DNA of 64,000 bases from Chrysophaeum taylorii. Lineage: Eukaryota; Sar; Pelagophyceae; Pelagomonadales; Pelagomonadaceae. The position numbers and the translations under genes were made by a program. The notes beneath the pieces are model-generated. The model was not told the origin of the DNA. It saw only the letters and a program-made list of their open reading frames with translations, and made no database searches. Of this stretch, positions 29,041 to 38,278 are shown piece by piece; the stretch's first letter is position 1, and the number at the start of each line of letters is the position of its first letter. The stretch is from assembly GCA_029834535.1 (NCBI GenBank), contig JAQMWT010000334.1:1-64000 (forward strand). The letters run 5' to 3'.

Positions 29041-32000
29041 GCCGAACGGCATCTTGTAGTGGACCTTTGGTCGTCGCGTCTCGAGCCATCGAGCGTAGAA
29101 CACGAATCCGAGGCCGCTGGCGACGACCGCGGCACCGGCGACGCCAAGCGCGAGAACTACGAACACGGAAGGCCTGTTGTTGGATGAAGACGACTCGGGC
29201 GCGGCGTAGCTCGGGTCGTCCCAGCACGCCTCCGAAAGGTCTCGCGGTACCGAGATCGCGGGCCCGATTTCGAAAGAGACGCGCAAACTCGTTGCGTTAA
29301 ACGCCTCCTCGAAGCGCACGCCGGCCGTTTCGTTGGCGTCTAGCGCGAGCGTCAAGAAGATTCGGCCACATGTCGACGTCACAACGCGCCCGCGCTCGGC
29401 GCAGCACTCGGCCGCTCGCACTCCCGACGATGGAGCGGCGAGTGCCGCCGCCGCCGCCGCGGCCGCCGCGGCGTCGACGCACGATTCGCAAGCGAGCAAC
29501 GGCTCGCCGGCCGCGGACGATCCGGCGTAGATGTACAGGTTGACCCCCGGCGCAAGCGCGAGATTGTCGAGGAACTCGACGGATGCCTCCGCGGCGTCGT
29601 ACGTCGCCCCCTCGAGCGCCCACGAGCACGCGGACGCGGGTGGTACCTCGATCGTCCCGTAGCCCTGGCTCGTCGCGTTCAGAGCTGCCCTCGCGGCCGT
29701 CGTACCGTTGTAAAAGAAGACCTGTTGCCTCGAGGTCGTGCGAAAGTGGAGGTACGACGTGCGCGGATCCACAGGGAGCTCATCGCCGTTGCTTCGGAGG
29801 GCCACCTCGCTCGAATTGCTGCTGCTCCTCGAAGGACCGAGCAACGCGCCGCAGTGCTCGGCAAACGACGTCTCGAGCTCCCTTTGTCCGGACGCATCGT
29901 TGCCGTCGACGACGACGACCGACTCGCGGTAGGTGGGCGTCTCGCCGTCCGAAGCCGAATCTCCCCCCTCGAGCGGTAGCAAGGTTCCGACGGTTTTGTC
30001 GAACCGCAGGCTCCAAGATCCGTCTTCCGGCAGCATCGCCAAGTGCCAGAAACCGTCGTCGACGTGGGTGCGGAGGAGCAGTGGCAGCTCGTTTGGAAGT
30101 TGCGGCGCCTCGGTCGTCGCCGTGAAGTAGTGCGCGAGAAAGCCAGACCCGAGCGCGTTGTCGCGGGCGCCCGCTTCGGAGACGTAGACGACCCGCATCG
30201 AGCAATCGTCGACGACGACGTTAGAACACTCGAGCACCAAGGGGGGTGGTGAGGAGACGCAGGCTGCCGTGCACCGCCAGAGCAGGCGTCCGGTGGTCGC
30301 GTCCGTCACGTTTAACGTGCCCGCGGTACCGAGGTCGAGCCGCGGAAAGCGGAGAACAATCTGTCGGACGCCGAGCCCCGTCGGCGAGACGATCCAGTCG
30401 CACGACTCGCCCGCGCGCATTTTCTCCGCAGCCGCGGAGCCATCGGAGAACAGGAAGCTCGGCGCGCGGAGAATCGTACGAGTTCCCCCCGACCACGTGG
30501 TCGCCTCGGCGTCCAGAGTGCCGCCGCAGCCCGCTTGCGCGCGTTCCGAAAAGTAGGAGACGTCGAATCGACCCGCGGATACCGCGGCGCCGGTCTGCAG
30601 GCGCAACGTCATGGTAGGTCCGGAGGAGACGAGCCACGCGGTCGGGAGCGTGCTGCCGACGAAGACGGCCATCTCGTCGAGCGCCGCCGAGCCGTCGTAG
30701 ACCGTCAGGTTCGCGTCGTCGCCAAAATCCAAGGCCGAAAACGCGAGGGTGATCGTTTCGGCGCCGCCGACGTCGATGTACCAGTAATGGTCGAGGTTCG
30801 CCGAGAGGCTGGTTGGTGCCTGGATTGATGGCGCCGCCGCCGCGACGAGCGGCGCGGCGCGGTCGCCCATCCCGGTACTGTAGTATCGTGCTTCGAAGCC
30901 AGTTCCGAGGCTCGCGCCGACGGTCGTTTCCAGGTGGACGAAGAGCGTTTTGCCGGAAGAAGTGATGACGGGCGGTACCTCCTGGCACCCGGCGCATCGC
31001 CACAACATCGGCGCCGCGTCGTCGCTGCCGTCGAAGACCTCGAACACGGCTCCGACAAGGTCTACGCGCGCGAGCAAGAGCGTGATGCGCCCTCGCGCGG
31101 CGCGCGGCGCGATACGCCACGTGCAATCAGCACCACTCGGCATCTCGTCCGTCGGGCCCGAGCCGTCGGAGAAGATGAACGAGGGCGCCAGCAGCAGCCC
31201 CGGCTCGCGAACGTGTCCGCATCGATACTGGGGCGCGTCCGAATAGTAGCTGAATTCCAGAGAGCCCTCGGTCGTCGTCGTCGTTTTTTCCGCCGTCGTC
31301 GTCGTAACGGAGGATGTCTTCAATCGCAACGTCAGGAGACCCGATGTCGCGACGAGCCACTCGACGGGAGGGTTTGCGCTCGTGCAATCGTACGATGCCA
31401 GCAACTCGGGGGACCCGGCGAGGGCGTACGCCTGGTCCCAGTCGCCGCCGTCGTCGACTCGACCGAGGTAAACGTCGAGGACGTCCGCAGTGCAATTGCG
31501 CAGGTCGAGCTGGATGAACGCGAGGCGCACCGTGGTCGCGGGAGGCGAGATGATCCATCGATAATCGAGGTCGGGGGCATAAGAATTGGCGTCGGCGTCG
31601 ACAAAGGGGGCGCGGACGGACTCGACGGACCCGGCGAGGAGTACGACCGCGCTGGAACCTGCACCGCGCGCTGTGGTGTATGAGTCCGTCCAGTACATTG
31701 CACGCCAGCCGGTCCATTCGAGCGACGCGCCGGTATCGAGGTCCTGGTAGTAGGCGCTTCCGGCATCCGACGAGTATCGGACGAAGAGCGCCGCGCCGCT
31801 CGCCTCGAGAGGAGGCGGTGCAACTTCCTGGCATCCCGAGCAGTCCCAAAGTAAGGGCGCGGTCGCATCGTCGCCGTCGTAGACCCGGATCTCGCCGCCG
31901 GTGCGCTTGACGCTGACGCGAACCGGCACGAGCGTGAGCTTTGGCGCCCACGCGGAGGAGCCGTTAGAGTCTGGCGGCCAGACCAACGTCTCATCACTCC

Positions 32001-32979
32001 CAGCGTCGTTGTTGTCGTCGTCTAGAACGTGCGGCTTGATGAGCCACGAGCAATCGTCGATTTCCATTGCAGACTCCGAGCTGGAGCCGTCGGACAAGAT
32101 CATGGTTGGGCCTCGGCGCAGAGGAAGGTCGTCGGCCCCGCCCGCCTCGCCGCAGTTGCAGTAGCTCCCCAAATAGCAGCTCTGCGCGTCGGCAAAGATT
32201 CTTGCATAAAATGCGCCGATAGTAGAATTATCGTCGTCATCGTCGTCGTCGTCGTCGCTTTGTTTTGTCTCCAAGACCACGAGCATGGTCTCCCCCGTTG
32301 CCCGGATCCACGAGGAGTCGTCGCTCCGTTCGTCGACGTCGCCGCCCACCCAGGCCGCGAGCTCGGCATTGTTGTTGGTCGAAAGGCCGTCGTAGACGCG
32401 GATCTCGTCGCCCACTGGCAACCTAAGGGTCTCGACCATCAAGGTCAAGTCACACGGCGTTTCGCAGGCGTTGGGAGCGATTTTCCATTCGTAGGTGAGG
32501 CCGCGAGGTACGCGAGCGTCGATCGTTGGTGCCTCGAGCCAGGCCTGTCCCATGAATAAGTTGACCACATAGCGGCCCTGGGCGAGTTGTGCCGTGTAGG
32601 CGACGTACCGCACCCGAAAATAGGCCGTCGCCTCGAGCGGGGACCGGAAGGTGATGTGCCACGCGTCGAGGTTCGTCCTCGCGGGAGGCGGCAGGACGTC
32701 GTTGCAACGCAAGCACGACCACTCGAGGTTTTGGGTGGTGACCGCGTCCCCCTGGTACACGAAGAGTTCGGCCGTCGGGACGTAGAGATCTTCAAAGACG
32801 AGCAAGATGCCCTCGATCGACTCAGCGGTGGAGGCGGCAGGCTCGATGCGGAAAATGCACTGGTCGTTCGCCTCGAGGGGCGAGCTCGAGTAGTCCGAAG
32901 AGACCAGCGTCCCCGAGAGATCGGTCAGCCTCGCACCCGTGCAGGTCGCGGCGACGACGCGCACGATGGCGAGCCACAT
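27834..32979 (-). CDS. Giant CUB-repeat receptor with cytosolic RBR ubiquitin ligase
   Basis: About 1693 residues. Exon 1 is 28273-32979, the intron 28209-28272 (64 bp, GTATGC...ACACAG, phase 0), exon 2 27834-28208. A signal peptide leads to an extracellular part of about 1240 residues built of repeated CUB-like modules, in which a sub-type with Cys-x-x-Cys-x-x-Val-x-Pro-Pro and Ser-Asp-Gly-Ser motifs alternates with a sub-type without them (about eight modules). One membrane helix is near 1265-1290. The cytosolic part has RING1 (Cys-Ser-Ile-Cys...Cys-Asn-His-Glu-Val-Cys, near 1356), an IBR with paired Cys-x-x-Cys, and RING2 with the catalytic-type Cys in Thr-Cys-Asn-His-Met. The spliced tail is Asn-, Gln- and Arg-rich. 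Without splicing the frame reads through into an unrelated tail. I infer a surface receptor or adhesion protein coupled to ubiquitination. First ATG is at 32979. Confidence 0.82.
28209..28272 (-). other. 64-bp spliceosomal intron
   Basis: GTATGC donor, ACACAG acceptor, phase 0, in the 3' part of the CUB-RBR gene. After splicing, the frame continues with Val-Phe-Gln-Asp-Cys-Arg-Ala-Val-Lys and keeps the codon bias of the gene. Confidence 0.7.
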
Positions 32980-33071
32980 CCTCGGCGGCCGGCCGCGTAT
33001 CAAGACGATATCCTATCCTAGGGTTTTGTTTGTTTGTTTGTTTGTTTGTTTGATAGTTGTTTTTTTGCGCG
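32980..33071. promoter_or_regulatory. 92-bp head-to-head promoter with (TTTG)n run
   Basis: Lies between the ATG codons of the CUB-RBR gene and the HAD-like gene. It contains a TTTG repeat (about 33024-33051). Presumed to hold both promoters and both 5' UTRs. Confidence 0.45.
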
Positions 33072-34113
33072 ATGCGTAGGAGGCTCGTGATCCACCTCGA
33101 CGTGAACGAGACGATGATATTGGGTGATCCTGCGGGTGGGGACAGCTTCGAGGACAGCCTGAACAAAATCGTCTGCAAGCAGGCGATTGTGCGTCGCGTC
33201 GCTCCCGCGCAAAAACCAGTGGTCGAACAGTACGCATGGGCTGACGGGCGGCCGCTAGGGAATGCCGAGGGCGAGGCGCCCGCGTTGCACTCGTGGGACG
33301 TGCCCGAGGGTTGCGTTCGCTTCTACGAACAACCCGAGCTCAAGCAGCTTTTCGCGAAAACATTTTGCACGGGCGCCGATTCCCCCGGACGGACCTACTC
33401 CGGTCTGCACCGTCGCCTCGAGGCTGCTATGCGCCGCGGCGACGAGACTGACCCGCGACTCGTTCGCGGCGACTACCACTTCGTGCTTCCGGCGGTGTGG
33501 CGCTTTCTCGAATCGCTCGCCGCGGAACGCTTCACGCTCGTCATCCGCACGTTCGGGTCCGACCTCGTCGCCGTCGCCGCCGCGCTCGCGGCCTTTGCCG
33601 AGCGCCAGAAAGGTCCTCTCGCGCGACTCGGCCTCGACCGCAACAGTCTCTACACGCTGCGCCGCGACGGTGACTCGTGCGTTGTGAGGCCCATCGATGG
33701 CGGGGAGACGTTGAACGAGCTCCAACTTTTATCGATGCTGGAAGAAGACGACGTTCCCGTCCGTTGCGTCGGTATTTCCGACGACTACGCGAGCTGGAAG
33801 GCTGCGGGTTATGATCCCAGCGCGGGCAAGCCGCTCTGGATCACCAAGACGGCCCGTCACATCTTCTTCGACGACAACATCCACAACAACCCCGCCGATA
33901 GTATCGCGGCGGTTAGGTACGTCGACGGGTCTTCGATCCTTCCGCTCGACGGCCGCATCATCTGCGCGCTTCAAGGTCTCGTGCTCGTGCGCGTGCCTAC
34001 GATCGAACCTATCCTGGACGAGATGTGGTTTGTTCGTAAGCTCCGCCAAGTCGCGGAAAAAATCGCGCGTCTTTCAGCAGCAGCAGCAGCAGAAGCAGAA
34101 CCATCCAACGGCG

Positions 34114-34144
<31 letters not shown>

Positions 34145-34247
34145 CGCCAAGTGGTTCCTTCCGTGGCTCGTTTCGACGGGCCTCGTCGACCACTCGACGA
34201 CGACAACTCACGCCCGGCTCCGCTCTCTCCTCGCGAGTATTAATTAA
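33072..34247 (+). CDS. HAD-like hydrolase family protein
   Basis: 391 residues, cytosolic, single exon. The N-terminal Val-Ile-His-Leu-Asp-Val-Asn-Glu-Thr fits HAD motif I, with the first Asp as nucleophile and the second acidic residue replaced by Asn. Motif II-like Leu-Val-Ile-Arg-Thr-Phe-Gly-Ser is near 155, and motif IV-like His-Ile-Phe-Phe-Asp-Asp-Asn-Ile-His-Asn-Asn near 275 would bind the metal. An Ala run and an Asp run (microsatellite-coded) precede a short C-terminal helix. With Asn at the +2 position, phosphatase activity is doubtful, and a binding or scaffold role is possible. Start: ATG at 33072; the few codons before it in frame have no ATG. Confidence 0.72.
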
Positions 34248-34289
34248 AAAAGGCAGCGCTGATATAACGTAGCGCATAACAGAGAGAAT

Positions 34290-35159
34290 TCACCCGAGGA
34301 GAGGGTTGGTGACGTCGTCGGTGGGTTCGCCCGGCTGTTTTATCGATGGTTCTTCGTCCTCCGAGGGGTCGCGAGAAAGGAGGCTCTCGGTCTCGTCGGT
34401 GTTAAGGGTCCGTTCCCGAGGCACCGGTCTTCGACGGCGGCGGTGGGCGCCAGCCCTGCTCTCGCCACGGCCGCCTCGTGTTGGTGCTGGCGCCGCAACC
34501 TCTGGTGGTGGTGGTGGTGGAACTGACTCTGTTGTTGTCGTTGTTGTTATCGGGTCAACCGGAGGTGGCGGCACTGCCTCTGTTGTTGTCGTCGTTGTTA
34601 TCGGGTCAACGGAAGGCGACGGCGCGGCGTCGGTCGCCCGCATACGCTCGAGCTCCGCTTCCTGACACAAGCGGAAGAACTGCGCCGTCTGGCGCGCGAT
34701 CAAGACATCGAGCGTCCTTTTCCCAATGACGAGTTCCAAGACCAAGAATACGAGCATGATGGAACCGCAAGCGGAATCGAAAGGGAACTTAGGGTCTTGC
34801 AGGAACGTAAAGAAGGAGACTGCTACGAGCTGCGGGAAAATTGTCAGGAGCAAAAAGGCCGAGACCATTGGCACTTTCTCCTTGACGTTCCCCACGTACC
34901 CGAGGCCAACGCGGGCGACTTCGGTCACGGTCCACAAACAGAAAATGGGAAAGGTTACGAGCTCCAAGATCGCGTTGCTAAACTCGTAGTTGGCCATCTT
35001 GTTCAACAGGCACCCCCCCGAGACAGCCAAGTACAAGAGCGAAAAAAACCCTTGGTAGTACATCAAGACCTGGAGGCCGAGCGATGACTTGATCTCGACG
35101 AGGTCATCGTCCATCTCTCGCACAAAACAACAGCAACGGATCTGATACTCTAGATACAT
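34290..35159 (-). CDS. TMEM17-like ciliary transition-zone membrane protein
   Basis: 289 residues, or 274 if the second ATG (35114, Met-Asp-Asp-Asp) is used. Four membrane helices lie between about 30 and 170. Between helices 2 and 3 is the family hallmark Leu-Gly-Tyr-Val-Gly-Asn-Val-x-Glu-Lys-Val-Pro, as in TMEM17/TMEM216-type proteins of the MKS module at the base of cilia. Metazoan TMEM17 ends soon after helix 4. Here a cytosolic tail of 110 residues follows, with a tandem duplication (Asp-Pro-Ile, six Thr, Glu, then Pro run, twice), an Arg-rich patch and an acidic end. It supports a flagellated cell stage. It is head-to-head with a kinase gene. Confidence 0.75.
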   Translation of the reverse strand: MYLEYQIRCCCFVREMDDDLVEIKSSLGLQVLMYYQGFFSLLYLAVSGGCLLNKMANYEFSNAILELVTFPIFCLWTVTEVARVGLGYVGNVKEKVPMVSAFLLLTIFPQLVAVSFFTFLQDPKFPFDSACGSIMLVFLVLELVIGKRTLDVLIARQTAQFFRLCQEAELERMRATDAAPSPSVDPITTTTTTEAVPPPPVDPITTTTTTESVPPPPPPEVAAPAPTRGGRGESRAGAHRRRRRPVPRERTLNTDETESLLSRDPSEDEEPSIKQPGEPTDDVTNPLLG

Positions 35160-35202
35160 CTAGGACTTATTAAAAAATGCGATAAGTCGTCTCGTGTTCT
35201 CT
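35160..35202. promoter_or_regulatory. 43-bp gap between divergent genes
   Basis: Only 43 bp separate the outermost ATG of the TMEM17-like gene from the ATG of the kinase gene (88 bp if the inner ATG is used). Both promoters must overlap each other or the coding regions. Confidence 0.4.
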
Positions 35203-36423
35203 ATGGGGCTGTGCCCGTCGAGGCAGTCGCACCACCACCAGAGCCATCACCACCGGAAGGTGTCGGCGGAGCAGAGCTATAAGGCCAAGGAGGATGCCGT
35301 GGCGGGGTTGGGGACGCTGGAGGTGAAGAGAAAGTACCGAATCGACTTTTCCCAGCAAGGTAAATTGGGGTCGGGGGCTTATTCGACGGTGTACCGGTGT
35401 ACGTCGCTCGAAGTGGAGCGCGAAGAGTGCGCGGTGAAAGTGATTCGGCTTGGAAAGATGGCACCGGATGAGCTGGCGGCCCTCAAGGTTGAAGTGGAGA
35501 TTTTGCGAGAGATCGACCATCCGAACGTGATCAAACTCTACGACTACTTCGAGGACGACATCGACGTCACGCCAGAGCCCATGGCGTACATAGTCACCGA
35601 GATATTGGAAGGGGGCGAGCTTTTTGACAGAATCGTGGAGAGGACCTACTACAGCGAGTTCGAAGCGCGAAAAGTTATACAGATATTGTTGGACGTCATG
35701 ACCCATCTCCACGACAAGAACATTGCTCACAGGGACCTCAAACCCGAGAATTTGCTCCTCAAATCCCAAAAGAACGATCATAGCTTGAAAGTGGCGGATT
35801 TTGGCTTCGCGGCGCGCTCACACGGCGCGACCTTGTCGACCCAGTGCGGCACGCCAAACTACGTCGCTCCGGAGATTATAAGAAACGAAAAATATGGCTT
35901 CGAGGTCGACATGTGGTCCGTGGGGGTTCTCACCTTCGTCTTGCTCGGGGGATATCCCCCCTTTCACAACGACAACCAAAAAGAACTCTTCCGACGAATC
36001 AAGCATGCCGACTTCCAGTTCGATCCTCAATATTGGAACGTCGTCACCGACGATGCCAAGGACTTCATCACCAAACTCCTCGTACCCAACCCCACCAAGC
36101 GCCTCACGGCGAGACAAGCGATGGTTCACCCTTGGCTCGTCAAGGGCGACCACGACCTCGTCAGCCGACACCTCGACTCGGCCTTGACCAACCTCCAAGG
36201 TTTCAACGCCAAGCGCAAATTCAAGGCCGCGGCCAAAATGATTATCACGGCGAGAAGACTCTCGAGAACTGCCCAACCAGGCACCGAGGAGGAATCAGCA
36301 TATCGCCTCGTCCACGTCGCTGAGGACGACACCAGTTACCGATCCCCACTCCCGGACGACCCCCCCGCCGCCGCCGCCGCCGCCGAACCGGCGCCCGATC
36401 GCGAGCCCTTGCCGGCGCAATGA
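35203..36423 (+). CDS. CaMK-like Ser/Thr kinase with acylated N-terminus
   Basis: 406 residues. It starts Met-Gly-Leu-Cys-Pro-Ser, a consensus for N-myristoylation at Gly2 with possible palmitoylation at Cys4, followed by a His-rich stretch. Kinase domain is about 46-310: Gly-Ser-Gly-Ala-Tyr-Ser-Thr-Val loop, ATP-binding Lys79, catalytic Asp178 in His-Arg-Asp-Leu-Lys-Pro-Glu-Asn, Asp-Phe-Gly at 199-201 and Gly-Thr-Pro-Asn-Tyr-Val-Ala-Pro-Glu. The sequence places it in the CaMK group (CaMKI/CDPK-like). After the kinase comes a Lys/Arg-rich helix resembling an autoinhibitory/calmodulin-binding segment, but no EF hands, so it is not a CDPK. The tail has Pro and Ala runs. The start is the first ATG; a few codons upstream are open but begin with GTG. 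Confidence 0.9.
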   Translation: MGLCPSRQSHHHQSHHHRKVSAEQSYKAKEDAVAGLGTLEVKRKYRIDFSQQGKLGSGAYSTVYRCTSLEVEREECAVKVIRLGKMAPDELAALKVEVEILREIDHPNVIKLYDYFEDDIDVTPEPMAYIVTEILEGGELFDRIVERTYYSEFEARKVIQILLDVMTHLHDKNIAHRDLKPENLLLKSQKNDHSLKVADFGFAARSHGATLSTQCGTPNYVAPEIIRNEKYGFEVDMWSVGVLTFVLLGGYPPFHNDNQKELFRRIKHADFQFDPQYWNVVTDDAKDFITKLLVPNPTKRLTARQAMVHPWLVKGDHDLVSRHLDSALTNLQGFNAKRKFKAAAKMIITARRLSRTAQPGTEEESAYRLVHVAEDDTSYRSPLPDDPPAAAAAAEPAPDREPLPAQ

Positions 36424-36666
36424 AAAAAGCGTGACCGACATCGGGCTCTTCTTCTTCGAAAAAATTGCCACGTGCGTCGCACACGGCGCCGACCATCCTC
36501 GCACCCCCGATTCCTCCTTCCTGACATTATTCCGTCGATGTCCCTCCCTGCCTCTCCCTGCCTGCCTTTCCTTCCCTTTCCTTTCCTTTTCCTTTCCTTA
36601 AAAAAGTGGGCGCAATGTGGCGAGGCACGCACGCAATCTGAGCAGCGTGGCCCGCCGTATTACTAG

Positions 36667-36701
<35 letters not shown>

Positions 36702-36922
36702 CTATTCCGCTGCATATATTTTTACGTCGGCTCTGGTGCCTTGGAAAGAAAAGAGATGGATGGCCCCCCGGCCGGGGTGGGCGCTCAAACGACAGGAGAG
36801 GACATCAAAACACGGCGAGCGCCAAAATTAATTCCCAACCCTTATTAACCATAACTTACAACGGCCACGTCAGTAAGTCCAAGTAGCACTACGACGCAAA
36901 ACGATCTCATCCAAAAATCAAG
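36424..36922. repeat. Intergenic with (ATC)n microsatellite
   Basis: A CCTTCC run (about 36540-36600) and an (ATC)n run (36667-36702) lie here. No coding sequence supported. The last 100 bases are the upstream region of the FAM227-like gene. Confidence 0.5.
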
Positions 36923-38215
36923 ATGACAGCAACGACCGTGGATTCGCCGGTGCTCATCACCGAGCTCAAGGATGACCCGACACAGCAGCAGCAGCAGTCG
37001 TGGACGTTACCGCGGGGTGGTCAGATGGCGGTGATCGCGGAGGCGATCGTGCGCGAGGCGCCGTTCGCTGGCGGGAGCTCTCGGGGCGAGTGGCGGGAGC
37101 TGCTGCAGACCCCCGCATTCGAGGAGCTGAGCAGCGAGGGGTTTCGTTGGTTCAACACGCACGTGATCGGGCCGCGAGACGCGGGCGAGGACGTGGGTCT
37201 CGAGGGCGACACGAGCCGCGATCCATTTGGCGCGACGGCGAGCGTCGAGGACGTGCACTTTAGCCTCATGGCGTCCAACTACGTCGCGCTGTTTCGGCGC
37301 GTACCAAGGGAGCGCAAGGATTACTTTTTTCGCAAGTTTCACGAGGCGATGGCTTACGGTATCATTCTCGTCATCGGCGCCGCTTACCCTCGTCGCCGCG
37401 ACGCGCTGAGCGAAGACCTCGCCCTCAAGCGCCACATCATCAATTTGTGCGCCGAATGGACCACGGGGATCCGGCCCAGCACCTTGCCGGACGACCACTG
37501 GATTGTTCGCGGCGAGGCGCGCTCGGCGCGGGCCGCCGCGGCGAGGAGAATGTCGTCCGCGTCGCCAAAGTCGACGACCGTCGATTCCGTACTCGCGGCG
37601 GGATCGTCCGTCGCGTCGGCCTTGTCGCCGCCGGCCACGTCGCCGCGAACGTCGCGGAAGCGAGACACGCTCGTCCACGCGACCTACACGCTCCACCACA
37701 GTCCCTTCTTTCGGCACCACCTCGAAAAGTGCGGCGCGAGGCCCGCCGAGCGCACCAAGCTCAAGGTCGGCCTCACGATCGGCGCGACGCGCGTTCCGCA
37801 TTTCGTTGCCAATCACGTCGAGGACAAGGCAGAAGCGCTCCGCAGAGTCAAACGCGCGATTCGCGTCGCGCCCAAGCCGCTCCCCGTCAGCTACGTGCTC
37901 TCCAACTCGGGCGTCGCGCGGCGCTCGGCGATGGAGGACCACGCGCGTCGCCGCCTCGAGTCGAAAACAGCCGCCCAGGCTTTCCAGCGCGAGTGCCGCA
38001 GCATCGCCGCGCAGATAGAGGTCGACCAGAACGCCGTCCTCGCCTCGGAGGATTTGCGCGAGTTCGCGACGACCCTCGCCAAGAACACGGGGAGAAACCA
38101 GCCGCGGACGACCGTCTCCTCGACGACGACGACGACGACCGCCGCCGATGGTGGCCGCAATACCACGACGAGTCGGCCTCCTCCTGCAGCTGCTGCCGCC
38201 GTAACAGAAGATTAA
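36923..38215 (+). CDS. FAM227-like protein (probable cilium-related)
   Basis: 430 residues, single exon, no signal or membrane segment. The region 115-190 resembles the FAM227 (FWWh) family in layout: Tyr-Val-Ala-Leu-Phe-Arg, then Tyr-Phe-Phe-Arg-Lys-Phe-His-Glu, then an Ala/Tyr-Pro segment, and about 30 residues on Glu-Trp-Thr-Thr-Gly-Ile-Arg-Pro. A second conserved-looking piece, His-His-Ser-Pro-Phe-Phe-Arg-His-His-Leu, occurs near 255, as expected for the anchor near the family's C-terminus. FAM227 genes are retained mainly in ciliated organisms. A Ser/Thr/Ala-rich linker and a Thr/Pro-rich tail are low-complexity. The assignment rests on motif memory and should be treated as moderate. Confidence 0.6.
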   Translation: MTATTVDSPVLITELKDDPTQQQQQSWTLPRGGQMAVIAEAIVREAPFAGGSSRGEWRELLQTPAFEELSSEGFRWFNTHVIGPRDAGEDVGLEGDTSRDPFGATASVEDVHFSLMASNYVALFRRVPRERKDYFFRKFHEAMAYGIILVIGAAYPRRRDALSEDLALKRHIINLCAEWTTGIRPSTLPDDHWIVRGEARSARAAAARRMSSASPKSTTVDSVLAAGSSVASALSPPATSPRTSRKRDTLVHATYTLHHSPFFRHHLEKCGARPAERTKLKVGLTIGATRVPHFVANHVEDKAEALRRVKRAIRVAPKPLPVSYVLSNSGVARRSAMEDHARRRLESKTAAQAFQRECRSIAAQIEVDQNAVLASEDLREFATTLAKNTGRNQPRTTVSSTTTTTTAADGGRNTTTSRPPPAAAAAVTED

Positions 38216-38278
38216 GCTGACGATCACGCCGGCGGGTTGAGGCTCCTCCTTAAATAACTACATAAATAAACAAATAGA

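Noticed and set aside
37007-38227. 406-codon minus-strand frame opposite the FAM227-like gene
   Set aside because: Arg/Asp/Val-rich antisense shadow; the plus frame has family-like motifs.
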